From: Flavobacterium kingsejongi
GTDB taxonomy: Bacteria > Bacteroidota > Bacteroidia > Flavobacteriales > Flavobacteriaceae
DNA: 64,000 bases
Assembly: GCF_003076475.1 (NCBI RefSeq)
Contig: NZ_CP020919.1
Span: 434,001 to 498,000, forward strand
Reading direction: 5' to 3'
In this document: positions 36,949 to 46,807 of the stretch, piece after piece
How positions within the stretch are numbered: position 1 is the first letter of the stretch
How the letters are laid out: every line of letters starts with the position of its first letter
Position numbers and translations under genes: made by a program
The notes under the pieces: generated by a model
What the model was told of the DNA's origin: nothing
The model's database searches: none
What the model saw: only the letters and a program-made list of their open reading frames with translations

Positions 36949-38319
36949 TTATTTGGATTCTGCATATTCCGTATCCCAATCATTACCATCATCTCCTTTT
37001 TGACCATCCATTTTAATAAGGAAGTTTTTTGCAGGAAAATAAGGTTTCAATCGGATATCAAGGAAAATCCTGTCTTTTTGGTTCGGATCCTGCTCAAATC
37101 TTTTGATTTCAAAATCTTCAATCAGCTTGTCCGGTCCGGCAACATTGTCCAGGAATTTCACAATCTGGTTGAGAATTTCTTTGCGTGTTTTAGCATTGAA
37201 ATTTTCAAAAGCACGACGGTTCAAAAAGTCCATCAACACTTTGGTTACATAATCAAAAACACGAACAACTGAATACGTTTGCAATCCTAAGTTATCACCA
37301 TTAAAAAGGGTTTTCCCTGAAAAGGCCATTACTTTACCATATTCATTAACCATCGGAATTAAACCAAGGTTTTCCAGGTTGGCAATCTCACTTTTCTTTA
37401 AGTCAAATTTTACCCCGTCCACTTCATTAATTCCACCAAATTTTTTACCTGCCGTTACCTGTGACATCAACGTGTTGTAAATTTTCCCGGCTAAAGCGGT
37501 GGAAGGAGGGATATATAAATTTTCCTGTTCGTCCACTTCATCATGCTTGCCTCTTCCTACCAACCAGTTACAAGCCATCATCACATTGGAGCGATAGGCA
37601 TCACCACCGGTAAGATTGGCGGATTCAAACATTTCCATTACATCATCCGGTTCGTCCAAATGTTGAAAATCGGTAATCAGCATTACTTTATTATCATAGG
37701 CAATTTTCGCCCATTTTTCAATTACTTTATTAGAGCCTAAATAGCCTGGTATAACCAGTAAGGAATAATTCTGGCGCAAATCAAGACGGTCAAAACCATT
37801 CACCAACTCCTCCTGAATATTATCAATAAAACGGGAGTTATCAAGATCTTTCAACTGCTCCAATTCGGCATTCATAATAGAGATATTCTTTACCTTGCTT
37901 TCTTCTGTATTTTTATAGAACAAAGAAAGGGTACGGTAATTTTCTTCCAATTCCTTAGAATCAGCTACTGCCGTAGATAGATTTTTTTTCAACGCTTTTT
38001 CGGCATCCTCCGATTTTTTAGAGCATTCCGCCACTAAATCGATAAGGTTGTCGGATGTTTTTAAGGACTCAGCCCACAACTTCAACACTCTTTTCAGGGC
38101 ATCGCGCTCACTTTTTTTACTGCTTTCGCTTAAAAATATATTTTTACGGGCTTTACGACCAGGATTCAGGTTCTGAACCCCTTCAATAGACCCTTCTAAT
38201 AAATAAAATCCTCCAAACTGAATAAATGATTCTAATTTTTGCTCCAGCGTACGGTCGGAAAGTGGCTTGTTTTCCTGCACATTATTCAATGACGCTTTCA
38301 TATTTCCCTGATTTATCAT
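36949..38319 (-). CDS. tssC: T6SS sheath large subunit TssC
   Basis: A 456-residue contractile sheath protein of the Bacteroidota TssC type. It has the L-V-I-P-G-Y-L-G segment, A-Y-R-S-N-V-M-M-A-C-N-W-L and a C-terminal F-L-I-K-M-D. TssB and TssC assemble around the Hcp tube and contract. It begins 8 bases after tssB. An internal ATG seven codons in (38301) is an alternative start. Confidence 0.92.
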   Translation of the reverse strand: MINQGNMKASLNNVQENKPLSDRTLEQKLESFIQFGGFYLLEGSIEGVQNLNPGRKARKNIFLSESSKKSERDALKRVLKLWAESLKTSDNLIDLVAECSKKSEDAEKALKKNLSTAVADSKELEENYRTLSLFYKNTEESKVKNISIMNAELEQLKDLDNSRFIDNIQEELVNGFDRLDLRQNYSLLVIPGYLGSNKVIEKWAKIAYDNKVMLITDFQHLDEPDDVMEMFESANLTGGDAYRSNVMMACNWLVGRGKHDEVDEQENLYIPPSTALAGKIYNTLMSQVTAGKKFGGINEVDGVKFDLKKSEIANLENLGLIPMVNEYGKVMAFSGKTLFNGDNLGLQTYSVVRVFDYVTKVLMDFLNRRAFENFNAKTRKEILNQIVKFLDNVAGPDKLIEDFEIKRFEQDPNQKDRIFLDIRLKPYFPAKNFLIKMDGQKGDDGNDWDTEYAESK

Positions 38320-38327
38320 ACTATTCT

Positions 38328-38792
38328 TTATTTATCCGTTTGTTCAATTTCCTGTATTAAAGCCTCAATTGTTTCAATAATCGATTTTTTAGCTTCAGGA
38401 TCCTGCAAGGCCAGTTTTAATACTTTATTTGTTTTTAATTGCTTAATCATTTTTTGGTATTGCTCATTTTTAGTTTTGAGGTCAAGCAAAAAAGGACTCT
38501 GCGTAATTAGGCCATTAATAGAGAAATCACCTATGTTTTTAAACGCAAGCTCCTCCCGAACGTGGCGTCCCTGGTCATCTTCAAAAGCCACATTGATCCT
38601 GGGATCAAAATGCTCAAAAACTTCATCCATATTTTTTAATCCAGTGACAATCTCTGGTCTTACTGGCGTATTAGGGGTAAGCTTTTGGGCTATAAGTGTT
38701 TTATTTTGAGGAATTTCAAGGATGCTTTCCTGGCCTTCTTGTCGCACTTCGTTACCTCCTATTCCGTAACTGTTTGAAAATGTATTTGCCAT
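38328..38792 (-). CDS. tssB: T6SS sheath small subunit TssB
   Basis: A 154-residue sheath protein. The E-L-A-F-K-N-I-G-D-F-S-I-N-G-L segment corresponds to the conserved core of TssB, where D-F is followed by a helical tail. It is directly followed by tssC, its constant partner. The preceding gene on the same strand is the PKD-domain protein, 46 bases away. Confidence 0.92.
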   Translation of the reverse strand: MANTFSNSYGIGGNEVRQEGQESILEIPQNKTLIAQKLTPNTPVRPEIVTGLKNMDEVFEHFDPRINVAFEDDQGRHVREELAFKNIGDFSINGLITQSPFLLDLKTKNEQYQKMIKQLKTNKVLKLALQDPEAKKSIIETIEALIQEIEQTDK

Positions 38793-38838
38793 ATTGGGTC
38801 TACTTTTAAATGTTAATAATCTATAGGCCTTTAAAAAC

Positions 38839-39831
38839 CTAAAAAATGGTTTTATATTTATAATTCAATAAAATTACAGTCACGCAGTTGTCTTTATCCC
38901 GCTGCAAAGTCACTTTTTTTACATTGATTCCACGGTTCCTTACTGATTCGTCCAATGCTTTAAGCGACATGCTCTTACCGCCTTTTAGTTGTACCAAAGG
39001 AAGGTTGTCTTCACAGAAATAACGGGTAAGGTTTTCATAGGACAACTGATCAGCCGAAACACCCAAAAGCATTTTTTTGAATTTTTCTTCATCAATATTG
39101 GCAATCTCAGGGCTACGTTTTGGAGCATCCGGTAATTTGTCAAAATACTCTTTCACTGCATCACCACGGGCACTTCCTCTACGCTCCAAACGCTCTTTTA
39201 CAAGGTCTTTCTGTTCTTTCTTAGCAGGAAGTACCACGATAGAGGCATACTTTACATATTTGATGTCGCCATTCACCACCAGAGAAACTTTTTTCTCTCC
39301 CGGCGTTTTATACACATAGGAAGGATTTTTCTCCAAAGCATCTATTTTTTGGCTATCACCAAAACGCCATTCCCAGGATTTTGCATGCGCAGTAGAATCA
39401 CTGAATTTTACAATATCTCCCTGATATACAATTTTTGGAGATTTGAATTTTGGAAACAATGCCGCATCCAGCACATCGTTTTTGGCGGTAATCGTAATCG
39501 TCTGTTCTACGGTACAATTATTATTAACAAGGAGTTTTACGGTATATTTTCCAGGTTTGGAAAAAGCATGGGCCACTTTGGAGCGATACGATATTTTCGT
39601 ACCATCACCAAAATACCATCGCCATTCGTAAGAATTTTTAGAATCGTCGGAAAAAGTAATAAGTTCCCCGGTTCTAAACGAAGGGGCATCTACCTTAAAT
39701 TCTTTCACTGTGCAAACTGCTTTTTCATTTATTTTAAATGCTAACAGTCCACAGGAAACTATAAAAATTACAATAAAAAATACTATAATCTTCAGGTCAA
39801 AGTGGGTCTTTATTTGGTTAGTCTTATTCAT
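38839..39831 (-). CDS. Membrane-anchored protein with two PKD domains, probable T6SSiii envelope component
   Basis: A 330-residue protein with one N-terminal membrane helix (about residues 13-33) and a large periplasmic part. Two PKD domains are seen (W-R-W-Y-F-G-D-G-T near 70 and W-E-W-R-F-G-D near 155), then a C-terminal domain without known motifs. It leads the tssB-tssC operon. Subtype iii systems lack TssJLM and use the TssN-R set instead; this topology fits one of these, perhaps TssP, but I cannot assign the letter with confidence. Confidence 0.68.
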   Translation of the reverse strand: MNKTNQIKTHFDLKIIVFFIVIFIVSCGLLAFKINEKAVCTVKEFKVDAPSFRTGELITFSDDSKNSYEWRWYFGDGTKISYRSKVAHAFSKPGKYTVKLLVNNNCTVEQTITITAKNDVLDAALFPKFKSPKIVYQGDIVKFSDSTAHAKSWEWRFGDSQKIDALEKNPSYVYKTPGEKKVSLVVNGDIKYVKYASIVVLPAKKEQKDLVKERLERRGSARGDAVKEYFDKLPDAPKRSPEIANIDEEKFKKMLLGVSADQLSYENLTRYFCEDNLPLVQLKGGKSMSLKALDESVRNRGINVKKVTLQRDKDNCVTVILLNYKYKTIF

Positions 39832-40214
39832 TTATAACGTATGGGGGCTAATTATAAAATGCGTAACTGGTAATCCGTAATGTTTTATTTCAAATTTATA
39901 AAAATTTCATTCACTTTCACCACTATAGCGCAAAAGGCGACTTTTTTGTTATACAGAATGCATCATTTTAACATATCAATAATTCGGCAAAGCTTGATTT
40001 TATTGATTTTCTTTGCAATGATAATATTTTGTTAAATTCACATTAACAAAAACAATATGTACTTTTTTTGACTAAAAATTATTAATTTAACACCCTGATT
40101 GATTTTAATAAATTACTTTTATTCTCAGTCTGGATACGCAATATGTGACATTATCCCATGTTCCGTATACGATTTGTATTAATAATATGTTTTGCCCCCA
40201 AATTTTATTATAAT
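39832..40214. promoter_or_regulatory. Intergenic region between the two T6SS arms
   Basis: 383 bases without a gene, separating the divergent starts of the PKD-domain gene and the NlpC/P60 lipoprotein gene. It is strongly AT-rich with several T runs and should contain both promoters. No perfect TAnnTTTG element in a good position was found, and no clear operator repeat was seen. Confidence 0.5.
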
Positions 40215-40805
40215 ATGATTAAAAAAATAGTTATCTTAATCCTTGTGACAGGCTGCATTATCTCGTGCCGCCCGAAAAAAGATTATATCATTACTGATGA
40301 GTACGCAAACAAGGAATTAGGCGCTTTAAAAAACCCTAATTCAAAGCATGTATACAACAAAGTGTTGTCGGAAGAAGACCGGGCTTATTTTGCTAAAACA
40401 TTAAATGTTGCGCCTGCCGAAATTACCAATGAAAAGCTGTACAACTTCATCCGAAGCTGGGAAGGGACGGTATATGTTTATGGTGGGGAAACCCGCCAGG
40501 GAATTGATTGCTCTGCCCTGATCCGTGAGCTGTATGTCTATGTATATAACACCAAATTACCCCGAACTGCAGATGAGATGAGTACTGATCCAAGAATGGA
40601 ACTTTTTAAATCTCCCGATAATCTTCGGGAAGGCGATTTGGTCTTTTTTAGGATTTCAGACGAAAAAATAATCAGCCATGTGGGTATCTACCTCAGAAAT
40701 AATAAATTTTTCGCTGCCAACCAATATGGTGGAGTGGAAATCGTCAGTCTAAAAAAGGCCTATTGGAAGAAAAATTTTATTGCCGCAGGGAGATTTCAAC
40801 AATAG
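40215..40805 (+). CDS. NlpC/P60 peptidase lipoprotein at the head of the T6SS plus arm
   Basis: A 196-residue lipoprotein; lipobox V-T-G-C at residues 11-14. The ATG at 40215 is chosen because the earlier in-frame start adds a stretch without function. The NlpC/P60 domain has Cys99 in G-I-D-C-S-A-L-I and His155 in S-H-V-G-I-Y-L. It should cut peptidoglycan stem peptides. As first gene of a structural operon it more likely makes room in the producer's own wall for the secretion machine than kills other cells. It is 6 bases before the tssG-like gene. Confidence 0.83.
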   Translation: MIKKIVILILVTGCIISCRPKKDYIITDEYANKELGALKNPNSKHVYNKVLSEEDRAYFAKTLNVAPAEITNEKLYNFIRSWEGTVYVYGGETRQGIDCSALIRELYVYVYNTKLPRTADEMSTDPRMELFKSPDNLREGDLVFFRISDEKIISHVGIYLRNNKFFAANQYGGVEIVSLKKAYWKKNFIAAGRFQQ

Positions 40806-40811
40806 AAGGCT

Positions 40812-41738
40812 ATGGTAAACAAAAAACATTTCACCGAAAACTACAGGAATCTTACGTCTTTTGACCTCAAGGCAGAATTGCTGTTTGAAGCATTGCTCAA
40901 AAACAAAAACCATGATCTGGATATTGTAATCAAGCCCAATGGGCTTTTTCACAGGAAGTTCAGTAAAGACACCATGAGCATCACTACAGATGTTAATGAT
41001 TCGGATATTTTGAATATCGGCCTGAGCCGTGACGGCTATTATGATGTCCTACCGGAAAGTATAACCCATAATTATCGGAACCGCGATCAGAAAGAAGACC
41101 CTGTACAAGAGTATAAAACCCGGAAAAGAGAAGAAAAAGACGCACGTTTCTTTTACAATCCATTAGAAAATGAATTATTCCGGTTCCGCCATTCGATAGA
41201 AAAATATGAATCCGATTTTTTCGCTAACCTGAATACCACAGGTATAGCCGATATCATCAGGATCATATTGGGTGTCGAAAATAACATACCCGACATTCTG
41301 GTGGTCAAGATGTTCTATGCTCTTATGAAGCAAAAAGACAATAACGGCCAGAACATATCCGATATCACCCGTATACTCGAAAAAATAATCGGGGAAAAAG
41401 TCAGTTTTACCGCCCGGAATATTCAGCTGGAGCATGTATTTGATGTGGTGGAAGAGACTACTGAAATGATCATGGGAATCAATACAACCTTAGAAAGCAA
41501 TCAGGAAATTTTCCTGAAAAAATATAATTTCAGTATTGGGCCATTGCATAATCCTGACAACCTGCCCCATTACTTCCACGATCAGGTACTGGAAAGTTTC
41601 CTGAATACATTTTTCAACCTTTTCCTTCCCTTTCAGGTACAGTTTACTTTTGAGATACACCTGAATCCGGAAGATGAGCAATTTGCAATGGACGACACAA
41701 TTTATAAATCAAGATTAGGAATTTCAACCGTATTATAA
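40812..41738 (+). CDS. tssG: T6SS baseplate protein, TssG-like
   Basis: A 308-residue protein at the expected place for the baseplate wedge subunit TssG. The P-L-E-N-E-L-F-R-F-R segment near residue 117 and F-F-N-L-F-L-P-F-Q near 275 are compatible with the TssG family, but the match is weak by eye. Its stop overlaps the tssN start by one base. Together with TssE, TssF and TssK it would make the baseplate. Confidence 0.65.
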   Translation: MVNKKHFTENYRNLTSFDLKAELLFEALLKNKNHDLDIVIKPNGLFHRKFSKDTMSITTDVNDSDILNIGLSRDGYYDVLPESITHNYRNRDQKEDPVQEYKTRKREEKDARFFYNPLENELFRFRHSIEKYESDFFANLNTTGIADIIRIILGVENNIPDILVVKMFYALMKQKDNNGQNISDITRILEKIIGEKVSFTARNIQLEHVFDVVEETTEMIMGINTTLESNQEIFLKKYNFSIGPLHNPDNLPHYFHDQVLESFLNTFFNLFLPFQVQFTFEIHLNPEDEQFAMDDTIYKSRLGISTVL

Positions 41739-42604
41739 TGATAAGAAAATACTTAAACCATATCGGCGGAGGCCAAACGTTACTGTACGTATTTGTAATT
41801 ATTGCGATCGCAATGATTATAAGCCTGTTTATCGGTATCAAAACCCCTAAATTCAGGCAGGAAAAGAAAAAGTATTTTATCTATATTTTCATACAGGCAC
41901 TTTTCTTCGTCATTTTTGGAGCACTATTATATAACCTAAAAAACACGACGTTAAATGTCCGGTTCATCACTTTTCAGATCTACCTGCTGATTGCCGGGGC
42001 GATACACCTGACTACATACCATATTTATTTTAAAAGGTTTGAGGCGAAAGAACTTTACAAAGAGATTTTTATTGCTTTTGTATCTGCACTATTCCTTTCT
42101 GCTTTTTTAATACTACTGGTATGCCATTTCCAGGAAATCAATTACCTGATTTATTATTGCGGTACACTATTGTTCTTTGTCATTCCTACACTTTGTTATG
42201 GCTTGTTCCAAACTGCCGTTTCCATTCCTGTAAAATTACACAAGCGCTGGTTCTATCCTGTAACGGGGAAATATCCTTCGCCACAAATATCAGAGATGCG
42301 AAATGTGATCATCCTGAATCTGGTATTCCAGAAAAAAGCAAATGATCCCCAAATCATTAATTTTAAGGTAAAAGCCCCTAAAGGATTCGATTACGGCCGT
42401 CTGTTTTATTATTTCATCAATGATTATAATGAAAAAAATCCAAACAGCCAGATTCACTACCTCGATGATAAAAACCAGCCTTTTGGATGGTATTTCTATA
42501 CAAAACCCAAATGGTTCAGTTCCTCAAATTACATCGACCCGGAACTGGCCATCGACACCAATAACATACAAGACGGAGAAACAATAATTTGTCAACGAAT
42601 ATAA
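41738..42604 (+). CDS. tssN: T6SSiii inner-membrane protein TssN
   Basis: A 288-residue protein with about five hydrophobic segments in the first 155 residues, at roughly 15-33, 47-65, 77-95, 107-128 and 133-155, and a soluble C-terminal domain of about 130 residues. This layout fits TssN, which is specific to the Bacteroidota subtype iii system. It stands in for the TssLM inner-membrane complex. It overlaps the tssG-like gene by one base and tssK follows by 11 bases. Confidence 0.78.
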   Translation: MIRKYLNHIGGGQTLLYVFVIIAIAMIISLFIGIKTPKFRQEKKKYFIYIFIQALFFVIFGALLYNLKNTTLNVRFITFQIYLLIAGAIHLTTYHIYFKRFEAKELYKEIFIAFVSALFLSAFLILLVCHFQEINYLIYYCGTLLFFVIPTLCYGLFQTAVSIPVKLHKRWFYPVTGKYPSPQISEMRNVIILNLVFQKKANDPQIINFKVKAPKGFDYGRLFYYFINDYNEKNPNSQIHYLDDKNQPFGWYFYTKPKWFSSSNYIDPELAIDTNNIQDGETIICQRI

Positions 42605-42615
42605 TTTTTACAATT

Positions 42616-43803
42616 ATGGCTGAAAATATAAAACACTTTCCTGTAAACTGGATTGATGGAATGAAGATCAACAAAAACCATTTCATCACATTACAGGATA
42701 ATATTGAAGATCTCGTACGTGATGCCCGAAACCTGGGTATTAACGAATTGAATTACGGGCTTTTATCTACAAATCTTACACGCCCGTTCCAATATGCGGT
42801 ATCGATTGATGCACACAATGAACTGAGCGTTACGATAAAAATGCTAAAAGCGGTTACACCCGGAGGAGGACGTATTGAAATCACCGATTATACCGGGGAA
42901 TTCAGTGAGAAAATTGAATTGAAAGATTTTGATTTCAAGGAGAACAACTACTATTTGATGCTCAATGTCGATCCGTTCCAAAGGATCCCGACCGGAGAAC
43001 AAAATATGGAGGAAATCCCACCTCGTTTTCCCTATGCCATGTCCCGTTATTTCCTGACCAGTGTAATTGAAAGCGAAGTGAATCAAAATAATATTGGCGC
43101 ACTACAATTTCCTTTGGCAAAATTTAAAACGTCTGCCAACAGTTATGAGATACTAACGAATTTCATACCGCCAAGCCTGACCGTAAACAGCCATCCGATA
43201 CTGATCACATTATTTGAGAACTATGAATCCTTTTTCAAGCAACTGGAATTCAGCACGGTTCAAATCAGTCAGAAAATACGGATGCGTAACAATAATGAAG
43301 ACGAAAACCTGATTGCGACCATCGTATTTGATGCCTGCGAAAAAACGTTGAATTATGTAGGGCAGCACATCAACAGAAACAAATGGATGAGTTTTAGCCG
43401 TAGTCCAATGGAAGTTTTAGACACCATTGTGAGCCTGGCGCGGGTAATGAAAAACAGTTTTGATTCTTTTTCCGGCGACGGGAAAGAAATGCTTTTCAAC
43501 TACTTCTCGGAATGGACCGAGATTTCCAGTGGTGACTACGAAAGGCTTTTTTCCGACACGATAAACGTCAAATACAAAGCCTATGACATCGAACAAACGG
43601 TACACCAGGCTAACAATTTCATTGCTAAAATCGAATACCTGTTTGGCATTTTGAACCAACTGGATTATATCGGTAAGAAACGGGATACTGGAATTTTTGT
43701 CAATGAAAATATTGTCAGAAGCGAAAGAAGCACCAGTTTCTTTGGCAGTAATGATGACGATAAAGATACCCCTAACAGCGCTCCTTCCTTTTTGGCAGAA
43801 TAG
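42616..43803 (+). CDS. tssK: T6SS baseplate-membrane linker TssK
   Basis: A 395-residue baseplate protein. The start is placed at the ATG at 42616 (M-A-E-N-I-K-H-F-P-V-N-W-I-D-G-M); the frame before it overlaps tssN. The V-N-W-I-D-G-M-K-I-N-K-N-H-F opening matches the TssK family start, where W-x-x-G-M is followed by a His. It connects the baseplate to the membrane complex. Confidence 0.85.
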   Translation: MAENIKHFPVNWIDGMKINKNHFITLQDNIEDLVRDARNLGINELNYGLLSTNLTRPFQYAVSIDAHNELSVTIKMLKAVTPGGGRIEITDYTGEFSEKIELKDFDFKENNYYLMLNVDPFQRIPTGEQNMEEIPPRFPYAMSRYFLTSVIESEVNQNNIGALQFPLAKFKTSANSYEILTNFIPPSLTVNSHPILITLFENYESFFKQLEFSTVQISQKIRMRNNNEDENLIATIVFDACEKTLNYVGQHINRNKWMSFSRSPMEVLDTIVSLARVMKNSFDSFSGDGKEMLFNYFSEWTEISSGDYERLFSDTINVKYKAYDIEQTVHQANNFIAKIEYLFGILNQLDYIGKKRDTGIFVNENIVRSERSTSFFGSNDDDKDTPNSAPSFLAE

Positions 43804-43817
43804 ATAAATAAAAAAAT

Positions 43818-44333
43818 ATGGATATACTTAATAAAAAAGAGCGTACTTCTGCGTTCCTGCTTTTTCTTCTGATGTTTATCATCACTACAGGTGTATTGAT
43901 CCTGGCAATATTTTTCAATTACAGGCTTCCTTTAAAGGAAAATGAAGTACTGAAAGCCGAAAATGATAAAATCCTGACGGAATTTAATTTCCAGAAAAAA
44001 TTCTCCGATAAAGTCGAACACATCGGCGTACTGATTGATTCATTAGATAAAGCACCGGAAAGCTTCCAGTTTATCGAGCAGTCTATCAATTACGAACTGG
44101 TGGAGTTGAAAGAGAAAATTCCAGTAGATTCTGATCAGAGCCTTAAATTGTATGAAAATGTTATCATTACTATTAATGACCTTGTAAAAGCCAAAAAACT
44201 ATTGCTGCAGGTGAACGATTCCAAAAAGGAAATAGACCAGCTTAACAACCAGATCAAGGCCTATGAAGATGAGAATAAAGATTTAATACGGGAATTACAA
44301 ATCGCAAGACAACTCGGCAGCAGAGCTAACTAA
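43818..44333 (+). CDS. tssO: T6SSiii coiled-coil membrane protein TssO
   Basis: A 171-residue protein with one membrane helix (about residues 12-34) followed by a long, mostly helical coiled-coil periplasmic part. Size and topology match TssO, one of the subtype iii-specific envelope proteins. It lies 14 bases after tssK and 11 bases before clpV. Confidence 0.82.
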   Translation: MDILNKKERTSAFLLFLLMFIITTGVLILAIFFNYRLPLKENEVLKAENDKILTEFNFQKKFSDKVEHIGVLIDSLDKAPESFQFIEQSINYELVELKEKIPVDSDQSLKLYENVIITINDLVKAKKLLLQVNDSKKEIDQLNNQIKAYEDENKDLIRELQIARQLGSRAN

Positions 44334-44344
44334 ATCTACGAATT

Positions 44345-46807
44345 ATGGTTACAGAAGATATCGCACAGGCAATATTTATTGCAAAAAAACTGGCCAAAGA
44401 AAATTTCAATCAAAAATATGCGGCAGCACATTTACTAAAAGCATTACTCAACCCGCAATTCAACTTTATGAAAGAGCTGGATGCAGCTGGCATTGATGTT
44501 TTTTATCTTGATGAATGGGCGGATATTCGCATCAGTGAATACCCAAAAGCGACAAAACCCAGTGATGACCCTAATCCGGACGATAGTGTCACTACTGTAA
44601 TCAATGAAGCGGAAGACCTTGCGAAAAAATCAGGTTCCGAAGTGAGCTTTGTTCCTTTGCTAACCGCACTGGTTACTCCTGGCGTAGGCTTTTCCTATGA
44701 CCAGCTAAAATCATTACCATTGAATCCAGCAGAAATCAGTACAGCATTCAATGTCGGTACAGCACCAAAAACAGCTGAAAAAGCACCTGCTGCAGCCATT
44801 GGAAATTCTTCATTGCTGGAAAAATACTGTACCGATAAAATACAGTATTACAAAGAGCATGAAACCACGCCTATGATTGGCCGGGATGAAGAGCTAAAAA
44901 CAATAACGGAAATCTTAAACCGAAAACTAAAACCCCATGTCATTGTAATTGGGGAATCGGGAGTAGGAAAATCTGCCCTAATCGAAGGATTTTGTGTAAA
45001 AATTGCCAACAAAACTATCCTGGACGCCTTTAATGACGCCCATGTCTTTGAGATCAATATTGGTGCATTATTTGCCGGAGCTTCCTATAAAGGGGAAGTC
45101 GAAGACCGCCTCCAGAAAATTTTCAATGAGGTAAAAAGGTATCAAAAACCGATTTTATTCATTGATGACATTCACGAATTATTTGATTCCAACCAGGGAT
45201 CCGGAATTGGCAGCATCATAAAATCGGAACTTTCAAAAGGGTACATTACCTTTATTGGCGCGACCACTACCGAAAAATTCAGGAAATCATTAGGGAAAGA
45301 CGATGCACTTTCGAGACGTTTTGAAACACTGGAAATCCAGGAACCCAATCAGGAATTGGCTTTCCGAATGATCAAAAATGTAATTTCCCATTATCAGGAT
45401 CATCATGATTTCAGTATTGATGAAGAAGGGCTGAAAGAATCCATCCGCCTTTCAAAACGCTACCTCAAGGAAAAGTCACTCCCCGATTCTGCGCTGGACC
45501 TGATTGACCGCACCATGTCTTCGCTAAAAGTAGCCAAGGAAACGATCAAAAAAGAACTTCCGGAACTTAAAAAGCAAATGGAAGCCTTATCTGGGATCAT
45601 GGAGGAATTGGAAAAAGAAGAACAAATTGCATGGCTGCATTCCGATATCGAAAATAAGTCCGGAAAACTCTTTAACGGCGCAGAAACGGACACTACCTTT
45701 TCCGCTTTAACCGGTAATGAGGAAAGAATAACGCACATCCAAATGCTACTGGATAAACTGGAACAATTACATGAAGAGGAAAATACAGTATCTCCGGGAC
45801 ACCTGTCTTTGGTCGTATCAGGAATCACCGGTATTCCTGCCGGAAAAGTAAAATCAGACGAAAGAGAACGCCTGCTGGATATTGAAAATACCTTGAAGCA
45901 ACGCGTTATCGGTCAGGATCACGCGGTAAAAGTCGTAGCCGATGCCATTTTGGAATCGCGCTCCGGACTGACCAAACCCGGTCAGCCTATCGGGTCCTTC
46001 TTCTTCTTAGGGCCAACAGGAACCGGTAAAACCGAATTGGCTAAATCACTTGCGGATTTTCTATTTGGAGATGAGAATGCGATCATACGCTTAGACATGT
46101 CCGAATTTAAAGAAGAACATTCCGCAGCCCTATTATACGGAGCACCTCCAGGATATGTCGGATATGAAGAAGGTGGATTATTAGTGAATAAAATCAGGCA
46201 AAAGCCGTATTCCATTGTATTATTTGATGAGATTGAAAAAGCCCATAAATCGGTGTTTGATGTTTTTCTTCAAATATTGGACGAAGGAAAACTCCATGAT
46301 CGTTTAGGAAAAGAAGGTGACTTCTCCAATGCTGTCATCCTGTTTACCTCGAATATTGGATCGGATTTTATTGTAAAATCATTTGAAAATGATATCATCC
46401 CGAAATCAAATGACCTGATCCAGTTAATGACAGGCTATTTCCGCCCGGAATTCTTAGGGCGCCTCACCGAAATTATTCCTTTTGCCCCAATCAATAAAAA
46501 CAGCGTTTCCAGAATATTTGACATTCACCTCAAGAAAGAGTTGATTCAACTGCTGGACAAACTGGATATCACACTCGAAATTGCACCGGAAGACAAAGAG
46601 CGTATTGCCCTAATGGGCTTTAGCCCGGAATATGGCGCACGACCGATTAAAGGAACCATTCGGAACCAGCTGAAACGGCCATTATCACGGATGATTATTT
46701 CCAACGAAATAAAAAAGGGCGACCAGTTAAAAGTCACTTTAAATGATGAAGGAGAAATTAAATTTACCGTAACCCATGAAAGACCTATTTTACAAAATAC
46801 CGATTGA
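44345..46807 (+). CDS. clpV: T6SS sheath-recycling AAA+ ATPase ClpV (TssH)
   Basis: An 820-residue ClpB-type unfoldase that disassembles contracted TssB-TssC sheaths. The Clp N-domain occupies residues 1-140. ATPase 1 has G-E-S-G-V-G-K-S and a second has G-P-T-G-T-G-K-T with L-F-D-E-I-E-K-A-H. Location in the T6SS operon separates it from the housekeeping ClpB. It overlaps tssE by 32 bases. Confidence 0.95.
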   Translation: MVTEDIAQAIFIAKKLAKENFNQKYAAAHLLKALLNPQFNFMKELDAAGIDVFYLDEWADIRISEYPKATKPSDDPNPDDSVTTVINEAEDLAKKSGSEVSFVPLLTALVTPGVGFSYDQLKSLPLNPAEISTAFNVGTAPKTAEKAPAAAIGNSSLLEKYCTDKIQYYKEHETTPMIGRDEELKTITEILNRKLKPHVIVIGESGVGKSALIEGFCVKIANKTILDAFNDAHVFEINIGALFAGASYKGEVEDRLQKIFNEVKRYQKPILFIDDIHELFDSNQGSGIGSIIKSELSKGYITFIGATTTEKFRKSLGKDDALSRRFETLEIQEPNQELAFRMIKNVISHYQDHHDFSIDEEGLKESIRLSKRYLKEKSLPDSALDLIDRTMSSLKVAKETIKKELPELKKQMEALSGIMEELEKEEQIAWLHSDIENKSGKLFNGAETDTTFSALTGNEERITHIQMLLDKLEQLHEEENTVSPGHLSLVVSGITGIPAGKVKSDERERLLDIENTLKQRVIGQDHAVKVVADAILESRSGLTKPGQPIGSFFFLGPTGTGKTELAKSLADFLFGDENAIIRLDMSEFKEEHSAALLYGAPPGYVGYEEGGLLVNKIRQKPYSIVLFDEIEKAHKSVFDVFLQILDEGKLHDRLGKEGDFSNAVILFTSNIGSDFIVKSFENDIIPKSNDLIQLMTGYFRPEFLGRLTEIIPFAPINKNSVSRIFDIHLKKELIQLLDKLDITLEIAPEDKERIALMGFSPEYGARPIKGTIRNQLKRPLSRMIISNEIKKGDQLKVTLNDEGEIKFTVTHERPILQNTD

